This document shows, in pieces, positions 56,006-64,000 of a stretch of 64,000 bases of DNA. Numbering within the stretch: position 1 is the stretch's first letter; the number at the start of each line of letters is the position of its first letter. A program made the position numbers and the translations under genes. The notes beneath the pieces were generated by a model. The model did no database searches and was not told the origin of the DNA. It was given only the letters and a program-made list of their open reading frames with translations. This stretch comes from Clostridium sp. CAG:221 (GTDB lineage Bacteria; Bacillota; Clostridia; Clostridiales; Clostridiaceae), in the NCBI GenBank assembly GCA_000435835.1, contig FR883402.1, forward strand, positions 8,332 through 72,331, read 5' to 3'.

Positions 56006-56034
56006 TTGACAAAAAAGATTTTATAGAATAATAT
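56006..56034 (+). promoter_or_regulatory. Predicted valS promoter
   Basis: TTGACA (56006-56011), 17-nt spacer, TAATAT (56029-56034), directly upstream of the T-box leader. Confidence 0.65.
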
Positions 56035-56059
56035 AAAAACAAATAATATAAATTAAAAA

Positions 56060-56348
56060 CTGTGATAAAGAGGAGTAAGGATTAGGAAGTATTAAGAGAG
56101 GAAGGTCTTGGCTGAAAGCCTTCTATATGGAATATCCTGAAGGTAGCTTTTGAGTTTCTTTGCTGAAAGTATAGCAATTAGTAGGCAAAGACGGCGTTCA
56201 TAGCCGTTATTGAATTAAGAGCCCATAATAATGGCCAGTATTTGTTTAGTATAGTTTAAACTTTTAAATGCTAAAATAATATTGTGCTTGTGGGAATAAA
56301 GGTGGTACCGCGAGTCTTCGTCCTTTTTTAGGACTTAGGCTCTTTTTT
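56060..56348 (+). promoter_or_regulatory. T-box riboswitch controlling valS, specifier GUA (valine)
   Basis: The conserved core AAAGGTGGTACCGCG is at 56298-56312. Stem I is readable: AAAG (56067-56070) with CTTT (56147-56150), the AGTA of the specifier loop at 56074-56077, AGGAT (56078-56082) with ATCCT (56134-56138), and the distal AGAGAG...TGGCTGAAAG motif. The specifier-loop 3' side reads GAAG-GTA-GC, placing a Val codon at 56143-56145. The terminator is 56312-56348 with six T. Uncharged tRNA-Val should pair and stabilise the antiterminator. Confidence 0.93.
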
Positions 56349-56384
56349 ATTTGTACAATTTATTAAACTAAGGAGGTTTCTGTG

Positions 56385-59027
56385 ATGGAAGAAAAGAAGA
56401 ATTTACCTACCACGTATAATCCAAAAGAATTTGAAGAAAGAATTTATAAGACTTGGGAAGAAAAGAAGTATTTCACACCAGTAATTGATAAGAGCAAAAA
56501 GCCTTTTTCAATTGTAATGCCGCCACCAAATATAACTGGTAGATTACACTTAGGTCATGCTTTAGATAATACTCTTCAAGATATGCTAATTAGATTTAAA
56601 AGAATGCAAGGATACTGTACTTTATGGTTACCAGGACAAGACCATGCATCTATTGCTACAGAAGTTAAAGTTGAAAATGAATTATTAAAGCAAGGCTTAG
56701 TAAAAAAAGAAATGGGAAGAGAAGCATTCCTAGAAAAAGTTTGGGAATGGTCTGATGAATATAGAGGACATATAAGAGAGCAGCTTAAGAAAATGGGTGT
56801 ATCTGCTGATTTTTCAAGAGAAGCATTTACAATGGATGAAAACTTAAATAAAGCTGTAAGAACTGTATTTGTTAAGTTATACAATGAAGGACTTATATAT
56901 CAAGGAAATAGAATAACTAACTGGTGTCCTAAATGTACAACTGCATTATCAGATGCTGAAATAGAATATGAAGAAAAAGAAGGAAGCTTCTGGCATATTA
57001 ACTACCCATTATCTGATGGTTCAGGATTCTTAGAAATTGCTACAACAAGACCTGAAACTTTATTAGGAGATACAGCTGTTGCAGTTAATCCAAATGATGA
57101 TAGATTTAAACATTTAATAGGAAAGACATTAAAATTACCACTAACTGATAGAGAAATTCCAGTAGTTGGTGATGAATATGTTGATATGGAATTTGGAACA
57201 GGAGCTGTTAAGATAACACCTGCTCACGATCCAAATGACTTTGAAGTTGGAAAGAGACACAACCTTCCACAAATAAGAGTTATGGACGATCATGGTGTAA
57301 TAAATGAATTAGGTGGAAAATATCAAGGACTTGATAGATACGAAGCTAGAAAGCAAATGGTTGAAGATCTAGACAAATTAGGTTTATTAGTTAAGATAAA
57401 GCCACATACTCATAACGTTGGAACACATGATAGATGTGGAACAGTTATTGAACCAATAATATCTAAGCAATGGTATGTTAAAATGGAATCATTAGCTAAA
57501 CCTGCTATTGAAGCTGTAAGAGGTGGAAAGACTAAATTTGTTCCAGAAAGATTTGATAAGATTTACTTCAACTGGATGGAAAATATCCAAGATTGGTGTA
57601 TATCAAGACAATTATGGTGGGGACATAGAATACCAGTTTATTACTGTAATGATTGTGGACACATGATGGTAGAAGTTGATGCACCATGCAAATGTTCAAA
57701 ATGTGAAAGTACTAATTTAAAACAAGAAGATGACGTTCTTGATACATGGTTCTCATCTGCACTTTGGCCTTTCTCAACTTTAGGATGGCCTAATAAAACA
57801 GAAGACTTAGAATACTTCTATCCAACTAATGTTCTTGTTACAGGATATGATATCATCTTCTTCTGGGTAGCTAGAATGATATTCTCAGGAATTCATAATA
57901 TGGGAGAAACTCCATTTGATACAGTATTAATCCACGGTATCATAAGAGATTCTCAAGGTAGAAAGATGAGTAAGTCACTTGGTAATGGAGTAGATCCATT
58001 AGAAGTTATTGAAGAATATGGTGCTGATGCCTTAAGATTCATGCTTGTAACAGGTAACTCACCAGGAAATGATATAAGATATATTCCTGAAAGAGTTGAA
58101 GCAGCAAGAAACTTTGCTAATAAAATGTGGAATGCATCAAGATTTGTTATGATGAACTTAGATAAGGAAGTTATGGCTAAATATGCTGATTGCACTGAAT
58201 ATAGCTTAGCTGATAAGTGGATACTATCTCAAATGAATACTCTTGTTAAAGAAGTAACTGAAAATATGGAAAAATACGAGTTAGGAATAGCACTTCAAAA
58301 AGTTTATGACTTTATGTGGACTGAATTCTGTGACTGGTATATAGAACTTGTTAAACCAGTATTCTTCAGCGATGATGAAAAGCAAAAGGGAATAGTATAT
58401 AACGTATTATACACTGTATTAACTACAGGATTAAAATTATTACACCCAGTAATGCCATTCATTACAGAAGAAATATACACTACTTTAACTGATGGAGAAT
58501 CAATAACTATCTCAGCTTGGCCAGAATTCAATGAATCATTAGTTGATGCTAAAGCAGAAAAAGATATGGAATACATCATAGAAGCTATTAAATCTTTAAG
58601 AAATGTTAGAGCAGAAATGAATGTACCACCATCAAGAAAAGCTAAGGTAATAAGCTACATTAATGATGAAGCAAGAGATGCATTTACTGCAGGTACAGCT
58701 TATATTGAAAAATTAGCTTCAGCTTCAGATGTTGAATTTATAAATGATAAAGCTTTAGTTCCTGAAAATGCTGTATCAGTAGTAGTTAAAGGTGGAGAAT
58801 TGTTCATGCCACTACTTGACTTAGTTGATAAGGAAAAGGAACTTGAAAGATTAAATAAAGAAAAGACTAAACTTGAAGGTGAAATAACTAGAATAGAAAA
58901 GAAACTTTCTAATGCTGGATTTGTTGCGAAAGCTCCAGAAGCAGTAGTAGAAGGTGAAAAAGAAAAAATGGCTAAATACCAAGAAATGCTTGATGCTGTT
59001 TTAGTTAGAATAGATACTTTAAAATAG
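56385..59027 (+). CDS. valS: Valyl-tRNA synthetase
   Basis: 880 residues from ATG 56385 (AGGAGG 8 nt upstream). Class I signatures: [15 protein letters not shown] (HIGH motif HLGH at 55-58) and KMSKS starting at about 527. The editing domain holds [17 protein letters not shown]-terminal coiled coil (about 815-880) is rich in Glu/Lys as expected. It charges tRNA-Val and is regulated by the T-box upstream. Confidence 0.97.
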   Translation: MEEKKNLPTTYNPKEFEERIYKTWEEKKYFTPVIDKSKKPFSIVMPPPNITGRLHLGHALDNTLQDMLIRFKRMQGYCTLWLPGQDHASIATEVKVENELLKQGLVKKEMGREAFLEKVWEWSDEYRGHIREQLKKMGVSADFSREAFTMDENLNKAVRTVFVKLYNEGLIYQGNRITNWCPKCTTALSDAEIEYEEKEGSFWHINYPLSDGSGFLEIATTRPETLLGDTAVAVNPNDDRFKHLIGKTLKLPLTDREIPVVGDEYVDMEFGTGAVKITPAHDPNDFEVGKRHNLPQIRVMDDHGVINELGGKYQGLDRYEARKQMVEDLDKLGLLVKIKPHTHNVGTHDRCGTVIEPIISKQWYVKMESLAKPAIEAVRGGKTKFVPERFDKIYFNWMENIQDWCISRQLWWGHRIPVYYCNDCGHMMVEVDAPCKCSKCESTNLKQEDDVLDTWFSSALWPFSTLGWPNKTEDLEYFYPTNVLVTGYDIIFFWVARMIFSGIHNMGETPFDTVLIHGIIRDSQGRKMSKSLGNGVDPLEVIEEYGADALRFMLVTGNSPGNDIRYIPERVEAARNFANKMWNASRFVMMNLDKEVMAKYADCTEYSLADKWILSQMNTLVKEVTENMEKYELGIALQKVYDFMWTEFCDWYIELVKPVFFSDDEKQKGIVYNVLYTVLTTGLKLLHPVMPFITEEIYTTLTDGESITISAWPEFNESLVDAKAEKDMEYIIEAIKSLRNVRAEMNVPPSRKAKVISYINDEARDAFTAGTAYIEKLASASDVEFINDKALVPENAVSVVVKGGELFMPLLDLVDKEKELERLNKEKTKLEGEITRIEKKLSNAGFVAKAPEAVVEGEKEKMAKYQEMLDAVLVRIDTLK

Positions 59028-59038
59028 TTTATGATTAA

Positions 59039-59071
59039 ATGGATATCTGCTTTGGTGGATGTCCATTTTTT
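59039..59071 (+). terminator. Intrinsic terminator after valS
   Basis: ATGGATATC (59039-59047) pairs with GATGTCCAT (59058-59066), with one G-T, then six T. Confidence 0.85.
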
Positions 59072-59088
59072 ATAAGGGGGAAATTAAA

Positions 59089-60405
59089 ATGAATTTATTA
59101 AAAGATAATGTTTTTAAGTTATATTTAAAATATTTCATTCCTACTATAGGGGCAGCGTTATCAAGTGCAATATACATACTATTTGATACTATTTTTATTG
59201 GACAAGGAGTAGGAGGAGATGGACTTGCGGCACTTAATATTGCCATACCTATATTTGGTTTTTATTCAGGGACAGGCCTTCTTATTGGAATAGGTGGTTC
59301 CACACTATTATCCATAGAAAGAGGAAGAGGTCATGAAAAAAGGTCTAATAAGATATTTACACTTTCAATAATAATGGGATCAGTAATTAGTATTTTATAT
59401 ATGATATTAGGACTTTTATTCATTGATAAAGTAGCTTATTTCTTAGGGGCAACAGAATATATATTACCACTGGTAAAAGAGTATTTATTTATAATTATGA
59501 TTGGTACAGTATCATTTGTTATGGTAAATGTACTTTCACCTTTTATTAGAGCAGATAAGGCACCTAAAACAGCAATGGCAGCTGTTATTATAGGTGGATT
59601 TACTAATATAGCATTAGATTATATATTTGTATTTCCTTTAAATATGGGGATGAAAGGTGCTGCAATAGCTACTGTAATATCGTCCACATTAAGCTTGTTA
59701 GTTTTATCCATACATTTTATAGGAAAGAGCAATACATTAAGATTTGAAGATAATTTCTTTAGAATCTCAACGGCAATAAGAATAATAAAATGTGGTTTAC
59801 CAAGTTTCTTTAGTGAAATTTCAACTGGGTTAGTAATTTTTATTTTTAATCTACAGATAATGAGATTATTAGGTGAAGATGGTGTGACAGCATATAGTAT
59901 CATATCTAATACTGCTATTATCATAATTGCATTATTTAATGGAATATGCCAAACTATTCAGCCACTAATAAGTGTAAACATTGGAGCAGGTGAGAAAGAA
60001 AGAGTAGAGTGCTTTAAAAAGATTGCTATAGTTACTGCTATAATATTAGGAATTTTATCATATATAATATGTATAGTATTCCCAGAAGAAATAGTGAGAA
60101 TTTTTGTTAAACCTACTGATAAAGTACTTAGCATAGCTGTGAACTCAATAAATATATATGCTGTTGCATTTGTTGTTACAGGGGTTAATATGGTTCTTGG
60201 AGCTTTCTTCCAATCTGTAGAAGAAGCAAAATATTCTTTTATTATTGCTATTTGTAGGGGACTTTTATTAGTGTCAGTAGCAGTTATAATACTTCCTATT
60301 TTTATGGGAATCAATGGGGTATGGGTTAGCGTTCCTGTGGCTGAAGCTATTACATTTATTATAGGAATAATGCTGACTTTGAAGATGAGAACAAGAAAAA
60401 TATAA
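59089..60405 (+). CDS. MATE-family efflux transporter (second copy)
   Basis: 438 residues from ATG 59089 (AAGGGGGAA upstream; an earlier in-frame ATG at 59059 lies inside the terminator). About 12 membrane segments: KYFIPTIGAALSSAIYILFD at the start and, mirroring it, the second half from about 230. It is the same length as the pump at 18516, but the sequences differ clearly, so it is not a recent duplicate. This copy has no leader peptide or ribosome-site-sequestering hairpin. The substrate is unknown. Confidence 0.88.
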   Translation: MNLLKDNVFKLYLKYFIPTIGAALSSAIYILFDTIFIGQGVGGDGLAALNIAIPIFGFYSGTGLLIGIGGSTLLSIERGRGHEKRSNKIFTLSIIMGSVISILYMILGLLFIDKVAYFLGATEYILPLVKEYLFIIMIGTVSFVMVNVLSPFIRADKAPKTAMAAVIIGGFTNIALDYIFVFPLNMGMKGAAIATVISSTLSLLVLSIHFIGKSNTLRFEDNFFRISTAIRIIKCGLPSFFSEISTGLVIFIFNLQIMRLLGEDGVTAYSIISNTAIIIIALFNGICQTIQPLISVNIGAGEKERVECFKKIAIVTAIILGILSYIICIVFPEEIVRIFVKPTDKVLSIAVNSINIYAVAFVVTGVNMVLGAFFQSVEEAKYSFIIAICRGLLLVSVAVIILPIFMGINGVWVSVPVAEAITFIIGIMLTLKMRTRKI

Positions 60406-60414
60406 AGATGATAT

Positions 60415-60452
60415 AAAAAGAAATTCCTAAAATATTTTAGGAATTTCTTTTT
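60415..60452. terminator. Perfect palindromic terminator
   Basis: AAAAAGAAATTCCTAAAAT (60415-60433) is the exact complement of 60434-60452. Confidence 0.85.
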
Positions 60453-60529
60453 ATAGAATAATTTTTTAACTATGTATAAAACTAATAAGAGAAATATTAT
60501 AAAAAATAAAAGTTAAAGAGGTGAAGAAT

Positions 60530-60757
60530 ATGGCAGCAAGAATCACAGGAACTAAAAAAGATAATAGTGGTGAAATATGTGAATATATTTTAGATACTGG
60601 AGAAACTATAAGCAAGGCTGAAGGTGTTACAAAAGCTAAAAATGGAGAAATTGATGGTGTGATAGTGGCACATTCTAGGAAGGGAGAGGAATACTTAAGA
60701 ACAAAGCCAGATGGCAGTGAAGGTAATAATTTATCATCAATGTCTAATAATCAATAA
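60530..60757 (+). CDS. DUF3892-type small protein
   Basis: 75 residues from ATG 60530 (AGAGGTG upstream; the GTG at 60521 is part of that site). ARITGTKKDNSGEI, the Gly-containing DGVIVAHSRKGEEYLR and KPDGSEGNNL match the DUF3892 pattern, a small beta-rich protein common in Firmicutes with no known role. It ends in a shared bidirectional terminator. Confidence 0.78.
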   Translation: MAARITGTKKDNSGEICEYILDTGETISKAEGVTKAKNGEIDGVIVAHSRKGEEYLRTKPDGSEGNNLSSMSNNQ

Positions 60758-60791
60758 TTAAAAAACTGTGGAGCTCCACAGTTTTTTAATT
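60756..60791. terminator. Bidirectional terminator
   Basis: AATTAAAAAACTGTGGAG (60756-60773) is the exact complement of 60774-60791; flanks are A and T runs. Confidence 0.9.
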
Positions 60792-61215
60792 AGAAAAGCA
60801 TAAGAATTGTATTAGCTATGGTGCTTTGAGGTTTTTCATTAATAACATCATTAGCAAGCGAAACAGCATTTATATTTGAAAGAAGAGGCCTTTCAAGGGT
60901 AGCAAATATAAGGCACCATTCTTTATATAGTACATTGTCAGAATTTTTTAATGCTTCAGTTATGTAATTATAAGCTAACTCTTCGTAATTTATAGGAGTA
61001 AGTATAATCATAATGTAATATGAAATAAGATAATTTATATATGAATAAGCATCTTTATTATCTTTGTTTTTTAGAAGTTCATTTTGTAAGAAGAAAAATA
61101 AATCACTTTTTGTATAATAATCTTCAGATTTAAGTAAAAGTAACTTTTCTTCGTTAATATCGAAAATTGAAGCAGTATGTAAATTAACTCCTAATATAGT
61201 ATTTAAATTTTCCAT
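60790..61215 (-). CDS. Hypothetical protein, 141 residues
   Basis: AAAGGATATTAT precedes the ATG on the - strand. The protein is largely helical with a moderately hydrophobic middle (YLISYYIMIILTPINYEEL) but no convincing membrane anchor or signal. No family is recognised. It is convergent with the DUF3892 gene and divergent from folC. Confidence 0.65.
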   Translation of the reverse strand: MENLNTILGVNLHTASIFDINEEKLLLLKSEDYYTKSDLFFFLQNELLKNKDNKDAYSYINYLISYYIMIILTPINYEELAYNYITEALKNSDNVLYKEWCLIFATLERPLLSNINAVSLANDVINEKPQSTIANTILMLF

Positions 61216-61317
61216 ATAATATCCTTTCTTAGTAGAGCAATAAATTTTGCATTTTTGTTAATTATACATTATATTTAAATAAAGATGAAATAAAAAATAG
61301 AATTTTGGGGTGGTTTG

Positions 61318-62619
61318 ATGAAATACCAAGAAGCAATGAAATACATAACGGAAGTAGGGAATTTTGGTTCTAGTTATGGTTTAGAAAGAACATATAAATT
61401 ATTAGAACTTCTTGATAATCCGCAAGATAAACTTAAAATAATTCATGTAGCAGGGACAAATGGAAAAGGTTCTACAACTGCTATGATTACTTCAATGCTA
61501 AAGGGATGTGGTTATAAAGTTGGAATGTATACTTCTCCATTCTTAGAAGAATTTGAAGAAAGAATTCAAATTAATGGAGAGAATATACCAAAGGAAAAGC
61601 TTGCACAGCTTATAACAAAGATTAAGTACGCAGTAGATAAGGTAATAGAAGAAGGGTATAATCATCCTACTGAGTTTGAAATTATAACAGTATTGATGTT
61701 TTTATATTTTGCCACTGAAGAGGTAGATTTTGCAGTAGTAGAGGTAGGTCTTGGAGGAAGACTTGATTCTACCAATGTAATAACACCTATATTATCAGTA
61801 ATAACATCTATAAGTTTTGATCATACAAATCTTTTAGGAAATACTCTAGAAGAAATTGCTGCAGAAAAGGCAGGTATAATTAAATCATGTATACCTACTG
61901 TTATATATCCTCAAGAAGAGATGGCAGAAAGAGTGATCAGCAGCAAGTGTCAAGAGTTAGATTCAAAGCTTTATAAGATAAATAAAGAAGATGCCAAATT
62001 AATTAATATAATTAAAGAGGACAAGATATATCAGCAAGTAAAGGTGAAGCTAGATGATGAATATGATGTTAAGCTTCCACTACTAGGTGAGCATCAGATT
62101 TTAAATTTGGCTGTTGCTTTAAAAGCTTTAGAGGTAATAAAAGATAAAGCACCTAAACTAAATAGGGAAATCATAGTAAAATCTCTAGCAACAGTTAGAT
62201 GGAATGGAAGACTTGAAATAATGAGTAATTCCCCTTATGTAGTAATAGATGGAGCGCATAATATTCAGGGAATAACTCAATTAGATAAAAATATAAAAAA
62301 ATACTTTGAATATAAAGATATGTACTTAATTTTAGGAATATTGGCTGATAAAGATGTTGAAGATATGGTGAAAGTGATTACACCTAAAGCAAAGAAAGTT
62401 TTTACAGTAACACCTAATTCAATGAGAGCAGAAACAGCAGAAGAACTGCTGGAGGAAGTAAAGAAATATAATGAATCTTGTGAAGCATATAATGATTATA
62501 AAAATGCTTTTGAAGACGCTTTAAAACTTTGCAAGAAGGATGATTTGCTTCTAATAAGCGGTTCATTGTATATGATAGGTGAAATGAGGGGAATAATAAA
62601 AAAATACTTTAGTAAATAA
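61318..62619 (+). CDS. folC: Folylpolyglutamate synthase / dihydrofolate synthase
   Basis: 433 residues from ATG 61318. The Mur-ligase-type P-loop VAGTNGKGST is near residue 44, with SFDHTNLLGNTLEEIAAEKAGIIK near 170 and VVIDGAHNIQG near 308. It adds glutamate to folates (and possibly to dihydropteroate). GGGGTGG is the ribosome site. In this window it complements glyA in one-carbon metabolism, though the two are not linked. Confidence 0.94.
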   Translation: MKYQEAMKYITEVGNFGSSYGLERTYKLLELLDNPQDKLKIIHVAGTNGKGSTTAMITSMLKGCGYKVGMYTSPFLEEFEERIQINGENIPKEKLAQLITKIKYAVDKVIEEGYNHPTEFEIITVLMFLYFATEEVDFAVVEVGLGGRLDSTNVITPILSVITSISFDHTNLLGNTLEEIAAEKAGIIKSCIPTVIYPQEEMAERVISSKCQELDSKLYKINKEDAKLINIIKEDKIYQQVKVKLDDEYDVKLPLLGEHQILNLAVALKALEVIKDKAPKLNREIIVKSLATVRWNGRLEIMSNSPYVVIDGAHNIQGITQLDKNIKKYFEYKDMYLILGILADKDVEDMVKVITPKAKKVFTVTPNSMRAETAEELLEEVKKYNESCEAYNDYKNAFEDALKLCKKDDLLLISGSLYMIGEMRGIIKKYFSK

Positions 62620-62709
62620 TACTTTGTTTACTAAAATTCACTAATATATTATACTGATATAGAAAAAGAATATACTAAATAAAAAAGTTGAATTTCAGGA
62701 GGAATAAAT

Positions 62710-63420
62710 ATGGCAGCACATTTACATATTATGGCTAAGGAAGGTTCTATAGCAGAAACAGTATTATTACCAGGAGATCCTTTAAGAGCTAAATTTATAG
62801 CAGAAAACTTCTTAGAAGATGTAGTTTGTTATAATGAAGTAAGAGGAATGTATGGATATACTGGAACATATAAAGGAAAAAGAGTTTCAGTGCAAGGAAC
62901 AGGAATGGGATTACCATCACATTCTATTTATGTAAATGAATTAATTAAATTCTATGGAGTAAAGAGATTAATTAGAATAGGTTCAGCAGGGTCTATCAAT
63001 GACGATGTAAACGTAAGAGATATAGTTTTAGCTCAAAGCGCATCAACAAATTCAGGAATTAATAAAAGAAGATTCCAAGGGCTAGATTATGCACCAACAG
63101 CTAATTTTGAACTTTTATATAATGCATATAATATTGCTAAAGATAAAGGTATTAATGTAAAAGTAGGAAACGTATTATCTAGTGATTTATTCTATGATGA
63201 TACAAATGGATTTGGAGCTAAAAACTGGGCAGAGTATGGATGTCTTGCTATTGAAATGGAAACAGCAGAACTTTATACTTTAGCAGCTAAATACAATGTT
63301 GAAGCACTTTCAATATTAACTATATCTGATCATATATTTAAAGGGGAAGAAACATCTCCTGAAGAAAGACAAAATACATTTACTGATATGATGGAAGTAG
63401 CTTTACAATTAATAAAATAA
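62710..63420 (+). CDS. deoD: Purine-nucleoside phosphorylase, DeoD type
   Basis: 236 residues, typical of the hexameric PNP-I class. [39 protein letters not shown], the substrate segment EMETAEL and the catalytic Asp in SDHIFKGEE. It splits (deoxy)purine nucleosides into base and sugar phosphate. TTCAGGAGG precedes the ATG. Monocistronic. Confidence 0.96.
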   Translation: MAAHLHIMAKEGSIAETVLLPGDPLRAKFIAENFLEDVVCYNEVRGMYGYTGTYKGKRVSVQGTGMGLPSHSIYVNELIKFYGVKRLIRIGSAGSINDDVNVRDIVLAQSASTNSGINKRRFQGLDYAPTANFELLYNAYNIAKDKGINVKVGNVLSSDLFYDDTNGFGAKNWAEYGCLAIEMETAELYTLAAKYNVEALSILTISDHIFKGEETSPEERQNTFTDMMEVALQLIK

Positions 63421-63426
63421 ACTTTA

Positions 63427-63467
63427 ATACAAAAAAAGATGATTTTATATATCATCTTTTTTTGTAT
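63427..63467. terminator. Bidirectional terminator after deoD
   Basis: ATACAAAAAAAGATGAT (63427-63443) is the exact complement of 63451-63467 across a 7-nt loop. Confidence 0.88.
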
Positions 63468-63468
63468 A

Positions 63469-63909
63469 TTATGATTTTATTTTATTTTTAATATTAATGA
63501 ACATTGATAGATATTTATTAGATTTAGCATTTTGTGTTTTTGAAATAGTAAAGCAATAAAGAATACAATTAAGAATTGAAACAAAACCACTAATAATAGC
63601 ACCTACTTTTAGAGAAAGATTAATTATAGTTCTTTGAGAAGAGTATAATTTTTTATTTCTTTCGTAATCTTCAATTAGGAAATTATTTACTCCATCAATA
63701 AAAGCTCTATAATCATTTTCAGAAATTTCCTCTCTATTCATAAATTCATTGTAATATTTAATATATTTTTCTTCTTCAGTATTTACAACGTCTAATACTG
63801 TATCTATATGGCTTATAAATACAGAATTAAGCACCTTATAGCCTACGAATAAAAATGTACAAAATATTAAACATGCAATAATTCTAAATATAATTTTAAA
63901 AGTTTTCAC
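63469..63909 (-). CDS. Hypothetical membrane protein, 146 residues
   Basis: It starts with GTG 63909 after GGGAGAATAAAT. It has two membrane helices, at about 5-27 and 100-122, with a charged, Glu/Asn-rich domain of about 70 residues between them that would be extracellular if the N-terminus is inside. The C-terminus is basic. No known motif. The last 90 bases of the window (63911-64000) are AT-rich with no gene. Confidence 0.68.
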   Translation of the reverse strand: MKTFKIIFRIIACLIFCTFLFVGYKVLNSVFISHIDTVLDVVNTEEEKYIKYYNEFMNREEISENDYRAFIDGVNNFLIEDYERNKKLYSSQRTIINLSLKVGAIISGFVSILNCILYCFTISKTQNAKSNKYLSMFINIKNKIKS

Positions 63910-64000
63910 ATTTATTCTCCCTAAGTTTTAATATTTTCCACTATATTATCGGTTAATATATGAAAAAATTAATATTAAATTTATTAATAATTTTAATTTT

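Noticed and set aside
59031..59075. A 14-codon frame (MIKWISALVDVHFL) upstream of the second MATE gene, looking like another leader peptide.
   Set aside because: It has no ribosome site, lies on top of the valS terminator, and no alternative pairing with the pump ribosome site was found.
1..64000. CRISPR arrays, tRNA or rRNA genes, prophage genes.
   Set aside because: No regularly spaced direct repeats, cloverleaf-like tRNA sequences, rRNA segments or phage structural genes were seen on reading the window.

Overview
The window is a low-GC, AT-rich chromosomal segment from a spore-forming anaerobe, most likely a Clostridium sensu stricto (cluster I) species. The evidence is strong GGAGG ribosome binding sites, A/T-rich codon use, an oxygen-independent radical-SAM enzyme repertoire, a type II fatty acid cluster that uses FabK and a biotin-dependent acetyl-CoA carboxylase, a valS T-box, ClpS/ClpA, a K+-type membrane pyrophosphatase and an acyl-CoA dehydratase activase. 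The species cannot be fixed from the sequence alone. Almost all of it is ordinary core genome; the only clear mobile element is one IS1182-family insertion.

Layout. 0.1-9.7 kb: a degenerate RecJ/DHH-like protein, apt, the (p)ppGpp synthetase/hydrolase, dtd, a metallo-beta-lactamase hydrolase, HemZ, hisS and aspS, all on the + strand. 9.7-17.7 kb: a tiny basic protein, a CsoR-like repressor, a divergent split threonine/serine-exporter-type pair, glyA, exonuclease III, a secreted cell-wall amidase, an unknown gene and YgiQ. 17.7-24.5 kb: an acetyltransferase, a MATE pump behind what looks like an ermC-style translational attenuator, hypF, the IS element inserted in the loop of the hypF terminator, and three very small genes. 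24.6-42.7 kb: hppA, a secreted amidase-domain protein, a phosphoesterase, a short-chain dehydrogenase, a two-component system, an M16 peptidase, recX, a membrane transglutaminase-like protein, a TPR protein, the 1430-residue activase, a PsuK-like kinase, a structured noncoding stretch and three more small genes.

42.7-53.3 kb is the fatty acid region. A divergent flavoprotein that looks like FabX (dehydrogenase/isomerase of unsaturated fatty acid synthesis) rather than a generic nitronate monooxygenase faces fabH-acpP-fabK-fabD-fabG-fabF-accB-fabZ-accC-accD-accA. Four palindromes of the FabT type (TTTGATnATCAAA-like) lie between them. Three of these sit just downstream of readable promoters, and two of those promoter-operator modules are tandem copies. 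No MarR/FabT gene is present in the window. 53.4-64 kb: clpS-clpA, T-box-valS, a second MATE pump, a DUF3892 protein, unknown genes, folC and deoD.

Most convergent gene pairs share one palindromic bidirectional terminator. No tRNA, rRNA or CRISPR array was seen. The most notable items are the MATE attenuator (18406-18513), the FabX-like gene with its shared operators (42687-44091), the terminator-loop IS insertion (22102-23837), and the structured noncoding stretch at 41605-41850.
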